Assembly: GCA_963580245.1 (NCBI GenBank)
Contig: CAUZJO010000030.1
Location: 1-36,021, forward strand
Direction of reading: 5' to 3'
Source of the DNA: CAUZJO01 sp963580245
GTDB lineage: Bacteria > Sumerlaeota > Sumerlaeia > MVZB01
Length of the DNA stretch: 36,021 nt
Position numbers and translations under genes: made by a program. Positions 25,148-33,977 of the stretch are shown in pieces. The notes below the pieces were generated by a model. It was not told the DNA's origin. It saw only the letters and a list, made by a program, of their open reading frames with translations, and did no database searches. The first letter of the stretch is position 1; each line of letters starts with the position of its first letter.

Positions 25148-28100
25148 TTATTGGAACAGGCTCCAACTCGACCGGGTCGCGCTGTCAGGCGGCCGGGTGG
25201 GGGTGAAGTAGGAGACGGTCAGCCGGGGACGCTGGCCATTGCACGCTTCGCCGGAATCAGATGAGTAATAGCACACGATCGTCCCGCCGAGCTCCGTCTC
25301 ATCACCGATGACGATCCAGCCGTGATTCGGCGCCGCGCCGTCGATCCAAGCCTGCGCGTCGCTCTGGTCGAACAACCCCGGTGCCCACGTGCTGACCACG
25401 CGCACGCGGTAATCGGCACCGCTGGGGACCGCCGGGACGCGCACGGGGCTTACGTCCTTGCCGATGGGATGCCAACCAAACCCCAGATCGGCCACCCGCT
25501 GACCGGCCGTCCACAGTTCCAACGCGACGCCCGTCCCCGAGGTCGCCGGGTTGGTCTGCCAGTGGACCGTTTACTCGGACTCGGCCAGCCACGTCTCGCC
25601 GCCGTTGGGCCAGATCACCAGCACCGCCCCGCCGGTGATCGTCAGCGGCGCGTCGCTGTCGTCAAACAGCTCGGGCGCCCACATGCTGACGACACGCACG
25701 CGATAATCCTCGCCGAACGGGACCAGCGGCAGGTAAACCGCAGCGGCGCCCCGACCTTCGGGATGCCAGTCATACCCCAACACCTCAACCCGCCTCAGAT
25801 TGTTCCACAACTCGATCCGCACCACCTGCCCGGCCTCCGCGACGAGACCCCACGCAACATCAATCACCGTGTTCCCCATCAGCGCCTGACCGCCGTTGGG
25901 CAAGATGAGCTGGATGGGACCGGTTAGGGGCGGGGGCGTTGGTGCGGATGTCGGCATGGGAGAGGGCGTCGGCTCGGGCGTGGGAGTCGGTTCTTGAGTC
26001 GGCGTTGGGGTTGGAGAGGTGGAGGGGTCCGTGAGATTGTTTTCGAACCATTTAAACGGAAGCACATCCAACGCACGTGGGAATCACGTCAAGATCACCA
26101 TCCGAATCCAAGTCGGCAACTGATACGCTGTAGGGAGCCCCTTTGTCGGAACCAAAAATAAGACGACGGTGAAACAGTTGGGTCTCCTCATCGTTTTCAA
26201 GCCAGGATATTTCGTCTTCTCCCCAAGAAGCTGAAACGACGTCGGTATCTCCGTCTTCGTCCAGGTCGGCGCCCACCACGCGTCTCATGACCACGGAGTC
26301 AGGTATGCCGCGAAGCGCGAAGTTCGGCGGTGGATCTCCAATGTTTACAAGCAAAGTCACATTATTATCGAATGATCAAGTGAGAATATCTAAATCATTA
26401 TCATTGTCGAAATCTACCGGGTAGATGGAAATGGGCGATGAGAATGCACCGACGACTTGAAAGTGTTGCCTAAAAAACGGGATCCTTTCACCATTATTCT
26501 CGTACCAAGTGAAAGTCTTCCCGGAGGACGAAAGGACATCCAGATCGCCGTCATTGTCGAAATCCGCGGGAAACACGAAATAGGCTTTAAAAGCAGATGC
26601 CGTAACGGTTCGCGAGGAAAGGTTCGGCGGGGATTCGCCATCGTTCTCGTACCATGCAATTCTACTGTCATCCGGGGAGACGGATAAAATATCGATGTCG
26701 GAATCTCCGTCGAGATCGGGAAAAGCAATAGACTGAATGTTCAATTGGGGAGTTTCAATATTGTAAAAGGGAAAGCAATCAGGAGCCCCGCCATTGTTCT
26801 CGAACCAAACCATGGCGTTGCCTTCCGCATTAACCACTGTGATGTCTAGGTCGGCGTCTCCATCTAAATCCGCCGTGGAGATGGATCGAACCTCTCCAAT
26901 ATTTGATGAGATATTGGAACGCTCAAAAGACGGAGGGGAGCCACCCATATTCTCGTACCAACTGATACCAGGCACAAAACGCTCGCCAATGATGATATCG
27001 ATATCGTTATCCCCATCGAGGTCGGCTGGATGGAGCGCTCGAATTTGAATCGCGGCATCAAACAAACGTACTGTGAATGGTAAGGGTGGTGGGGGCTTAG
27101 ATTCATGCTCATGCCATGAAATAAAGCCGTTTGGAGGTGAACCTGAGATCAAATCAAGGTCGCCATCAGCATCCATGTCGACGGTGAAGATGGACGTCAC
27201 GATCGCGTCCGGACTCACCAAAACATTCGACTCAAATCCGGTCGGAGTCAGTCCGGTATTCCTGTGCCAAACGATTCCACTCATCCGAGCCGAAGTGGAA
27301 ACCATATCGACGTTTCCGTCAAAGTCGAAGTCCACCGGGATGATGGAACCAACATCGGTGGAAAAGCGGTTGAACGGCGGACGGTTAAATACGGGACCAC
27401 CCAAATCTTCGTTTATGAACCAATAAGCCCAAGGATTAATTCCCGTAACCGCCGCAATATCGATCCTTCCGTCTCCACTAAAATCAGCCGCGACCACCGA
27501 GACCGGTCCGCTGATTGATGTTGAGACAATGTCAGGATCGAACCGTGGAATCCCTCCTCCGTCATTTTCAAACCACGTCACCACATCATCGCCCGACGAC
27601 GCCATGATGACGTCGAGGTCGCCGTCGTTGTCGAGGTCGCCCGTCGTGACGTCTTCGGGCGTGACGAAGGAGGTCGTGATCGTGCGGGAGGTGAACGCGG
27701 GAGTGGGTTGGCCCTGGTTTTGGTGCCAGGCGGCCTTGTTATCGCCGGCCAAGGCCGTCAGGACGTCGATCGCGCCGTCGCCGTTGAGGTCGGCCGCGAC
27801 GACCGCCCTGGTTGTGATGACGTGGCGGGTAAACTCGGGCGCGGCGCCGCCGCTGCTCTCGTACCAGGAGATCGTGTTGTCGCCGATCGAGGCCGAGATG
27901 ACGTCCTGGTCGCCGTCGCCGTCGCCGTCCAGGTCGGCGGCAACCACGTCGCTGGCCCCCAACGCCTCGGTCGTGATGACGTGCTCCTAGAACGAAGCGG
28001 AGGTCGCGGCGCCCTTCTCCGAGGCCGCCGAGCCCTCTTCGCCCGCCCCGGCCCAAGCCGAGGCCGCGATCGACCCGGCGGCCAACGCAAGGGTCAACGC

Positions 28101-28166
28101 CACGGAATCGTTCACTCGCGAAAAAACACGGGGGGCGGCCCGCATCAAGCGGTGGATGGTGCTCAT
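25148..28166 (-). pseudogene. Secreted FG-GAP/VCBS-repeat surface protein, multiply interrupted
   Basis: One long reading frame broken at four places. It starts at ATG 28166 (MSTIHRLMRAAPRVF) with a signal peptide ending near ASAWA-GAGEE. A TAG (27987-27989) precedes EHVITTEALGASDVVAADL. About 13 FG-GAP-type repeats follow, each with a Ca-binding-like DLDGDGDLDV loop and an SWYENNGG end. A TGA (26376-26378) interrupts DLDILT/SFDNNVTLL; a one-base frameshift near 26060-26075 separates LDVIPT from DVLPFKWFENN. Then a Thr/Pro linker and two similar domains (PNGGQALMG..., PNGGETWLAES...) resembling Ser/Thr-rich cell-wall (Kre9/KNH-like) domains, the second split by a TAA (25571-25573). The ends are GC-rich; repeats 4-13 are AT-richer. 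If intact, it would be about 1000 residues, likely a cell-surface adhesin or matrix protein. Confidence 0.85.
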
Positions 28167-28484
28167 CGGCCGGTCCTAGACACTTGGGAGTTCAGGTAAG
28201 GCTACGGTTATCGAAACCTGAACCGACAGTATAGGACATCTCCGACCCCTCCGCCCACGGAAAACCCGATCTTTTTACGATCCCCGCGCCCGCCACCTCC
28301 CCGGGCCGGTTCACAAACCGCCCGTCGCCGGATCGAGGTCCCCTCCCCCGCCCCGGTTTCGTTCACGCCGGAACCTCGGCAAGCTCCACGCCGGACGCAT
28401 TGGCTTGTAAATTCACGCCAATCTGCGCATCATGTAAGCAACCCGAAGGCAACGTTGGGATGCTCGCGGTCCGGTTTGAGCATT
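28167..28484. other. Intergenic region upstream of the FG-GAP gene
   Basis: About 320 bp between two divergent transcription units. No gene, RNA or repeat is recognised. A TATACT (minus strand, 28228-28233) could be the -10 of the FG-GAP gene, but no fitting -35 accompanies it. Confidence 0.4.
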
Positions 28485-28618
28485 AAGGGAACCTTTAAGA
28501 ATCCGGTTTGCAATCGTCCCTACGGGACTCCAATTCGTTATTGGTTTGATTTCCCGCCACTTGCGTGGCGGGCTGAATGCAATCGTCCCTGCCGGGACTG
28601 ACTCATTAGGGGCGCCCC
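28485..28618 (+). repeat. 134-bp hairpin element with terminal inverted repeats, copy B
   Basis: Same element as 13137-13270, collinear without gaps. The three hairpins are at 28516-28528, 28553-28572 and 28585-28598; their stems are unchanged, and the loop of the central one differs by one base (TTGC against TTAC). The right terminal repeat is degraded (GACTCATTAGGGGCGCCCC instead of GAATTCTTAGAGGTGCCTT). It ends 35 bp before the start codon of the YfhO-like gene, so it forms most of that gene's upstream region and could supply its promoter or 5' leader. Confidence 0.85.
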
Positions 28619-28653
28619 TCGGGTCTGCGCATCGCCCATCATCGGAAAGCCTC

Positions 28654-31284
28654 ATGGCCGAGACTCTGCCCCCGTGTTCCTCCACCCGACTCTGCATCGG
28701 GGTCCTTGTCGCGACCTACCTGGCTCTCTACGGCCCCAACCTCGTCGGCTTCGCTCCGGCCGGCGGGGATATCGTTAACCAGTACCTGCCTTACCAGCAG
28801 ATCATCCGCGACGCGATCCGCCAGGGCCACGCCCCGTTGTGGAACAGCATGACGTTCTGCGGGCGGCCGTTGATGGCCGATATCCAGGTCGGCGTGCTCT
28901 ATCCGCCCAACTGGCTGCACTGGATCCTGCCGCTGCCAGTCAGCTTCGGGCTGGTGTTGGCGCTGCACGGGGCGTGGATGATGCTGGGTTGTTGGTTGCT
29001 GGGGCGGCATTGGCGACTCGCGCCGGCGGCCGCGGCGTTGGGGACGGTGCTTTATAGCGCCGCGCCGTTTTTCACGCTCAAGCTTAGCCAGGGGATCATC
29101 CTGTTCATCTACGTGGGGGCTTGGTGGCCGTGGTTGGCGCTGTTGACGTCGCGGCTGATCGGGCGGCCGTCTTTGCGCGCGATGGCGTTGCTCGCCCTGG
29201 CCCTGGCCGGGTCGCTGCTGGCCGGGTCGCCTCAGTTGACCTATTACGGTTGGTTGATGTGTGTGGCGTTGGGGTTCGGGTTGACGGTCCTGAATCCCAA
29301 TCCCGGCGGCGACAGACCCGAGACGAACCCAGCCCCCGGCGCGGTCGGGCGGCTCTCTTGGCTGGCGTGCTCGTTTATCATCGCGCTGGGTTTGACGGCC
29401 ATTCAGACGTTTCAAACTTATTTCTTCATCGACGCTTCGTTTGCGCGCGAGAGCGGGGCTTCGTGGGAATACGTCACCGATGGCTCGCTCCTGCCGCGTC
29501 TGCTGTGGTTGCTGATCAATCCCGGTTTCCTCGGCATCGGTCATACGGAGGGGGCGGTTTATTGGGGGTCGCGCCTGGACTTCGCCGAGGCCGCTTTTTA
29601 TGCCCCGCTGTGGGTCAAGGTGCTGCTGCTGCCGCTGGCTTTCATGCTCTTCGCGCACGTTAAGAATCGGAGGCCGGGCAACGGGTCGGCCATCGAGGAT
29701 GATACGTGGCGACTTCATCGACGACTGGCATGGCTTGCCGTCCTGGCGATGGTTTTAGGGCTGTTGCTCGCGCTGGGCGGACACTCGCCTTTGTTCCGGC
29801 TGTTTTATGAATTTGCGCCCGGATTCAATCGCTTCCGCGTCCCTTCGCGATTGATGACGTTTTTCTTTGCCGGCGAGGCCTTGCTGGCGGCGTTGGTTCT
29901 CAACAGGCTGATCACCGACGGGGCGATGTCGAGCGTGCGCGGACGTTGGTGGCTCCCTGTCGGCGCGGGTTTCGCGCTTGTGCTTCTGTGGAGTCTCTTC
30001 CTGATGAGAAGGGATCTGTTCTGGGCGGTCGAATACAACCCGATCTACATCCGAAGCCGAGGGCAGGGGACCGGGATCATGAATTATCGGGACTGGTCCG
30101 CGCACAATCTGTGGCTGGGACTTCGAATCACGCTGGGAGTAGCCGCGGCCGGCTTACTGTTGTGGGCCTTGGGTGGCGGTCGGGGCCGGGGCGGCATGAG
30201 TAGACGGCGAGAGTGGTGGGCGGCGGCCGTTCCGGCAGTCGCGGCGGTCGAGTTGGTCCTGCTCGCGTTTCCGTTCCAGAAACTCACCTCCGCGACGCGT
30301 TACGCTCAGACATACTACACCGAAACGGAACTGACGCGCGCACTGAAGGAGACGCACCGGGACGGACGCACGCTGTGGCTCGATGACGTTGTGGACTGGC
30401 GCGTCGACGAGAACCAACCCGAGGTCCTCCCCAATCGCATGGTAATGCAGGGCCTGCCCGAAGCTCGCGGTTACGACCCCGTCAACTCACGCTGGATCGG
30501 GGCATGGTTCAACCTGCTGGCCGGTAATCCGGTGGAGAAGCTGCCGGGCGGGTTCATGTTGATCGGCGACGTGACCCGTCCCGCCTGGCTAACACTCATG
30601 GGCGTCGAAAGCGTGATCAGCTATCAAGACCTCTCGCAGGTCACGGGGCTCAAGTTCGAACGGCGCTTCCCCTTCCCCGGGGGAAGGACGTTGGGGTTGT
30701 GGAGCAACGAGCTGTTCCGCGGGATGGCCTTCGCCGCTCCCGGCCCGCGCGTCCCGGATTCGCCAAATCTCCAGGGTTGGACCGCCGAACTCATTGTTTC
30801 TTACCACGCGGCCAAAGCCCCCGCGACCGACCCGCTCGCCGCCATCGCGATCCACCCCGCGTCGCTGGGTCCCGGCCCTCCCCTCGCCCAAACCGTCGAT
30901 GAACGGTTTCGCGTCACGGCCCAATCCGAACCGAGTGCTCCCAACCGTTTCGCCTACGAAGTTGACTACCCCCAGCGCGCGTTGCTCTGTTTGAGCCAGA
31001 GCGCTTACGGCGGCTGGGGCGTCAAGATCGACGGCCGACATGCGCCCCTGGGCCGACTCAGCGGCGTGTTCCTTGCCGCCGCCATCCCCGCCGGGCGCCA
31101 CGAGGTGGTCTTCGAGTTCATTCCTCAAGGGCTGGTGCTCGGACGATGGATCAGCTTCTTCACCGTGGTGCTCTTGCTGTACGGATTGGCGCGGCAATGG
31201 ATGACACGCCCACCAAATGTGAACAAACCCCGCCAAGACATGGACAAGGCCGAACAGGAGAAGTCACCGGAGACCTCGGGCTGA
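28654..31284 (+). CDS. YfhO-like large membrane protein (GT-C type)
   Basis: An 876-residue protein with about twelve membrane segments in the N-terminal 560 residues and a C-terminal soluble region, then a last hydrophobic segment near residues 830-850. The pattern of the YfhO family is clear: early PAGGDIVNQYLPYQQIIRDAIRQGHAPLWNSMTFCGRPLMADIQVGVLYPPNW, then PGFNRFRVPSRLM in a later loop and a C-terminal VDYPQRALLCLSQSAYGGWGVKIDG. YfhO proteins are GT-C-like and implicated in glycosylating wall or lipid polymers; the substrate is unknown here. I start at the Met of MAETLPPCSSTRL; an upstream in-frame start lies inside repeat copy B. The C-terminal tail is charged (DKAEQEKS). Confidence 0.85.
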   Translation: MAETLPPCSSTRLCIGVLVATYLALYGPNLVGFAPAGGDIVNQYLPYQQIIRDAIRQGHAPLWNSMTFCGRPLMADIQVGVLYPPNWLHWILPLPVSFGLVLALHGAWMMLGCWLLGRHWRLAPAAAALGTVLYSAAPFFTLKLSQGIILFIYVGAWWPWLALLTSRLIGRPSLRAMALLALALAGSLLAGSPQLTYYGWLMCVALGFGLTVLNPNPGGDRPETNPAPGAVGRLSWLACSFIIALGLTAIQTFQTYFFIDASFARESGASWEYVTDGSLLPRLLWLLINPGFLGIGHTEGAVYWGSRLDFAEAAFYAPLWVKVLLLPLAFMLFAHVKNRRPGNGSAIEDDTWRLHRRLAWLAVLAMVLGLLLALGGHSPLFRLFYEFAPGFNRFRVPSRLMTFFFAGEALLAALVLNRLITDGAMSSVRGRWWLPVGAGFALVLLWSLFLMRRDLFWAVEYNPIYIRSRGQGTGIMNYRDWSAHNLWLGLRITLGVAAAGLLLWALGGGRGRGGMSRRREWWAAAVPAVAAVELVLLAFPFQKLTSATRYAQTYYTETELTRALKETHRDGRTLWLDDVVDWRVDENQPEVLPNRMVMQGLPEARGYDPVNSRWIGAWFNLLAGNPVEKLPGGFMLIGDVTRPAWLTLMGVESVISYQDLSQVTGLKFERRFPFPGGRTLGLWSNELFRGMAFAAPGPRVPDSPNLQGWTAELIVSYHAAKAPATDPLAAIAIHPASLGPGPPLAQTVDERFRVTAQSEPSAPNRFAYEVDYPQRALLCLSQSAYGGWGVKIDGRHAPLGRLSGVFLAAAIPAGRHEVVFEFIPQGLVLGRWISFFTVVLLLYGLARQWMTRPPNVNKPRQDMDKAEQEKSPETSG

Positions 31285-31393
31285 TCCAAATAGTCATGAG
31301 TCCAAGGCTTCCCTATGCTTACTGAGACGGAGGACGCTCTGAGTGGTCGGACGCGGCGGAAGTGCAATGCCCCGCGCGGCAACCGGTTGCGCC

Positions 31394-31723
31394 GGGTGCA
31401 TCTCACGGATCCGCGAGATGCACCCATTGTCGGCCAGGGGCACAAATCAAATCCGTCCTCATCCTCGACCCCGCAGGGGTCGAATGTGAGTAGCCGTGGG
31501 CGTCAACCCACGGTTCGCGGGCCCAAAATTGCCGCAATCCTGAAAGGGTTGAATCGTAACGTGAGGCGGCCTGTTCGACCCCTCCAGGGTCGTGATGTCT
31601 TGGGGCCCCCATGTCCAGGGGTTGACACCCCTGGCTATTCAAATTGCTCCCCTTCAGGGAGCCAAAGAACTGACTTGTGCTACCATCCCGCGAGTGCATC
31701 TCAAGGATCCGTAAGATGCACCC
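31394..31723. repeat. 330-bp symmetric cassette of eight hairpins
   Basis: Non-coding DNA between the YfhO-like and GT9 genes. Two copies of a 32-bp near-perfect palindrome (31394-31425 and 31692-31723; GGGTGCATCTC facing GAGATGCACCC around GGATCC) bracket six hairpins: H1 31466-31482 (CGACCCC/GGGGTCG), H2 31494-31513 (CCGTGGG/CCCACGG), H3 31535-31551 (CAATCC/GGGTTG), H4 31576-31592 (CGACCC/GGGTCG), H2' 31615-31634 (CCAGGGG/CCCCTGG), H1' 31646-31662 (GCTCCC/GGGAGC). The right half is the left half inverted: H2 and H2' share the loop (CGTCAA against TTGACA on the same strand), and spacers such as GAATGTGAGTAG against CAATTTGAATAG line up. Stems differ between arms but remain paired. Whether it works as DNA or as RNA is not visible. 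Confidence 0.9.
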
Positions 31724-31802
31724 GGTTCCGCCATGAAGCCGCAATCGCCATTTTATCGTTTCCCGCTCCGTGCTATCCTGATCAGAGCGTTAAGGGGCAC
31801 TT

Positions 31803-32963
31803 ATGTTTCTTCACTTGGATTGCAAGCACTACCGTGGGGATCGGCCTTGCCGATTTCATCGCCTTTGCGAGGGTTGCCCGCATTATGCCCCCCTCGGCCC
31901 GCGCGTGCTGATTATCAAACTGGGTGCCCTGGGCGATGTGGCGCGGACCAGTTGCCTGTTGCCGGGGCTGGCGGCGCGGCCCGAACCGCCCCATGTGACG
32001 TGGGTCACATCCCCATCGGCCCTGCCGCTCGTCCAGCGCATGCCGGGGGTCGACCGGGCGCTCGTCTTCAAACCGGCAACCTTCATGCAATTGGAGAACG
32101 AGCAATTCGACACGGTGATCAGCCTGGACAAGGAACCGGCCCCGTGCGCCTTGGCGATGCGAGTGAAGGCCGAGGAGCGGTTGGGGATCGGTCTGTCGCG
32201 ATACGGGACCGTTTACCCCATGAATGAGGAATGCGGCTATTATTTTCGGTTGGGCCTCGATAACGACGAGAAATTCCACGGCAACCAAAAGTCGTATCAG
32301 CGACTCATCCATGAGGCCCTAGGCTGGGATTACCAGGGCCAGGGCTATGCGCTGGAGCTCAAGCAGGCTGAACGATTGGAGGCCGAACGGCGCTTAGCAG
32401 AGTGGGGCGTTCCCGACGGGACGCCGCTGATCGGCCTCAGCCCCGGCACCGGCACGGTTTATGCCAACAAGGCCTGGCGCGAGGCGGGTTACATCGAGCT
32501 GGTCGCCCGCCTGGGGCGCCGGGATCGGGGCCCGTGCTTCTTGTTGCTCGGCGGACCCGATGAACAGGAACTGCTTGATCGGATCGCGAACGGATGCTCA
32601 AGCGAGCACCTCTTCAAGTGCCCCGCCGGCCCTCCGATCGAGCTGTTCGCAGCACTCATCGAACGATGCGCGGTGGTTATATCCGGCGATACGCTGGCCA
32701 TGCATCTGGCCGTCGGCCTGGGGCGGCGTTCGGTGGCGATCTTCGGGCCGACCTGTCACCAGGAAATCGACTTGCAGGGCCGGGGCGAGAAAATCGTCAC
32801 GCCGATCGAGTGCTCGCCATGCTATCTGCGCCAGTGCGACAAATCGCCGACATGCCAAGACATGGTCCCGGCCGAGGTGGTCGAGGCCGCCGTCACGCGC
32901 CAACTCGCCGAGGCCGCCAAACCGGGTCGGGAGCCCGATCCAAAGCATGCGATCCAGACATAG
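31803..32963 (+). CDS. Glycosyltransferase family 9 (heptosyltransferase-like) with an N-terminal Cys cluster
   Basis: A 386-residue cytoplasmic glycosyltransferase of the ADP-heptose:LPS heptosyltransferase family (GT-B fold). The N-terminal Rossmann half begins near LIIKLGALGDVARTS, the typical family start; the C-terminal half has IGLSPGTGTVYANKAW (nucleotide-sugar site), LLGGPDEQELLDRI, and SGDTLAMHLAVGLGRRSVAIFGPT. Unusually, the first 28 residues before the Rossmann fold hold Cys7, Cys16, Cys22 and Cys25 with several His, as in a zinc or Fe-S site. A second Cys-rich segment, IECSPCYLRQCDKSPTC, closes the protein, as in many GT9 enzymes. AAGGGG precedes the ATG. The likely role is adding a sugar to LPS core or another glycolipid. 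The donor is not predictable. Confidence 0.9.
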   Translation: MFLHLDCKHYRGDRPCRFHRLCEGCPHYAPLGPRVLIIKLGALGDVARTSCLLPGLAARPEPPHVTWVTSPSALPLVQRMPGVDRALVFKPATFMQLENEQFDTVISLDKEPAPCALAMRVKAEERLGIGLSRYGTVYPMNEECGYYFRLGLDNDEKFHGNQKSYQRLIHEALGWDYQGQGYALELKQAERLEAERRLAEWGVPDGTPLIGLSPGTGTVYANKAWREAGYIELVARLGRRDRGPCFLLLGGPDEQELLDRIANGCSSEHLFKCPAGPPIELFAALIERCAVVISGDTLAMHLAVGLGRRSVAIFGPTCHQEIDLQGRGEKIVTPIECSPCYLRQCDKSPTCQDMVPAEVVEAAVTRQLAEAAKPGREPDPKHAIQT

Positions 32964-33042
32964 GGCCGTCCATCATGCCGGTTATGCCAAGGTTCGGCGA
33001 TGAGACAAAGCAGAGGGAAAGATACGCCAGTGGGAGAACAGA

Positions 33043-33966
33043 GTGAGGCAGAACGCCACCTTTGCCGCTTGTGTGGTCCTAGTCCTGCGCGTCGTGACCC
33101 TCTTGGTCCTCTGGGGTCGCCCGGACGATTCTAACGTTCTCCAGGTCATCCCCGGTGAGGTCGTCACCAACGCCATCGGTATGAAACTACGGCGTATTGA
33201 GCCAGGGTCGTTTATGATGGGGTCGAAGAGCGGCGACGGGATGCCGGTTCGCAGGGTTACGATCACGGAACCGTTCCACATCGGCGTTCATGAAGTTACC
33301 CAGGCTGAATACGAGCAGGTGATGGCAAAGAATCCCGCGCGATACAAGGGTGCGAATCTACCCGTAAACACGATTTCCTGGGACGAACCGGAGCAGTTTT
33401 GCCGGAAACTCTCGGAAATGGAGCCGGAACGAACTTATCGTCTTCCGACCGAGGCGGAGTGGGAGTACTGTTGCCGGGCAGGATCGACGACAGATTACTA
33501 TTGGGGCGACGAGTTCGACAAAAGCTATGCATGGACCGAGGAGAGTTGGGGGAAGCTCTTGCTTTCCAGGCGGCTTCGGCGCTTCGCCTGGCGTTACTTC
33601 ACCCCCGACTCTCAACCGAGGCCGGTCGGCTCCTTGCGTCCTAACGCCTGGGGGCTTTTCGACATGAGTGGCAACGTGGCGGAGTGGTGCGCGGATTGGG
33701 TTGGCCACACTTCCTCAGGTCCGACGATCAATCCCACCGGCACTCCTTTGGGTGTGTCGCGCATCATTCGTGGTGGGAGCTGGAGGTACGGTGGGAGGTC
33801 CTCCCGATCGGCGTCAGCCAGCATCAACACGCCCGACCAGCGAAGAAGCCACGTCGGCTTCCGTGTCGTCTGCGTTCCCTCGGTGCAATCTCGGATTCCA
33901 TCGAAGGCAACCCCAATCGAAGAGCAGAGGGGCAGAGAGCGCCGAGCGGGAATTGGGAAACAATGA
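33043..33966 (+). CDS. Membrane-anchored FGE-like (SUMF1) domain protein without the catalytic cysteines
   Basis: A 307-residue protein with an N-terminal hydrophobic anchor (about residues 7-25) and a formylglycine-generating-enzyme-like domain: GMKLRRIEPGSFMMGS, FHIGVHEVTQAEYEQVMA, PVNTISWDEPEQFCRKLSE, YRLPTEAEWEYCCRAG, NAWGLFDMSGNVAEWCADW and RGGSWRYGGRSSRSA ... VGFRVV. In true FGE, two Cys sit in the region following RGGS; here that stretch has none, so sulfatase activation is unlikely. Such domains often serve as binding modules. The GTG start at 33043 has GGGAG at 33032-33036. It overlaps the next gene's first possible ATG by the sequence ATGA, and the two are likely translationally coupled. 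Confidence 0.85.
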   Translation: MRQNATFAACVVLVLRVVTLLVLWGRPDDSNVLQVIPGEVVTNAIGMKLRRIEPGSFMMGSKSGDGMPVRRVTITEPFHIGVHEVTQAEYEQVMAKNPARYKGANLPVNTISWDEPEQFCRKLSEMEPERTYRLPTEAEWEYCCRAGSTTDYYWGDEFDKSYAWTEESWGKLLLSRRLRRFAWRYFTPDSQPRPVGSLRPNAWGLFDMSGNVAEWCADWVGHTSSGPTINPTGTPLGVSRIIRGGSWRYGGRSSRSASASINTPDQRRSHVGFRVVCVPSVQSRIPSKATPIEEQRGRERRAGIGKQ

Positions 33967-33977
33967 AAGGAGCGCTT

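Noticed and set aside
10385..28166. Alternative genetic code or stop-codon recoding
   Set aside because: TAA, TAG and TGA all appear inside genes and all three also end intact genes in the window; frameshifts also occur.
31394..31723. CRISPR array
   Set aside because: The repeats are palindromic, differ in sequence, are arranged as an inverted pair, and the spacers are not of uniform length or unique.
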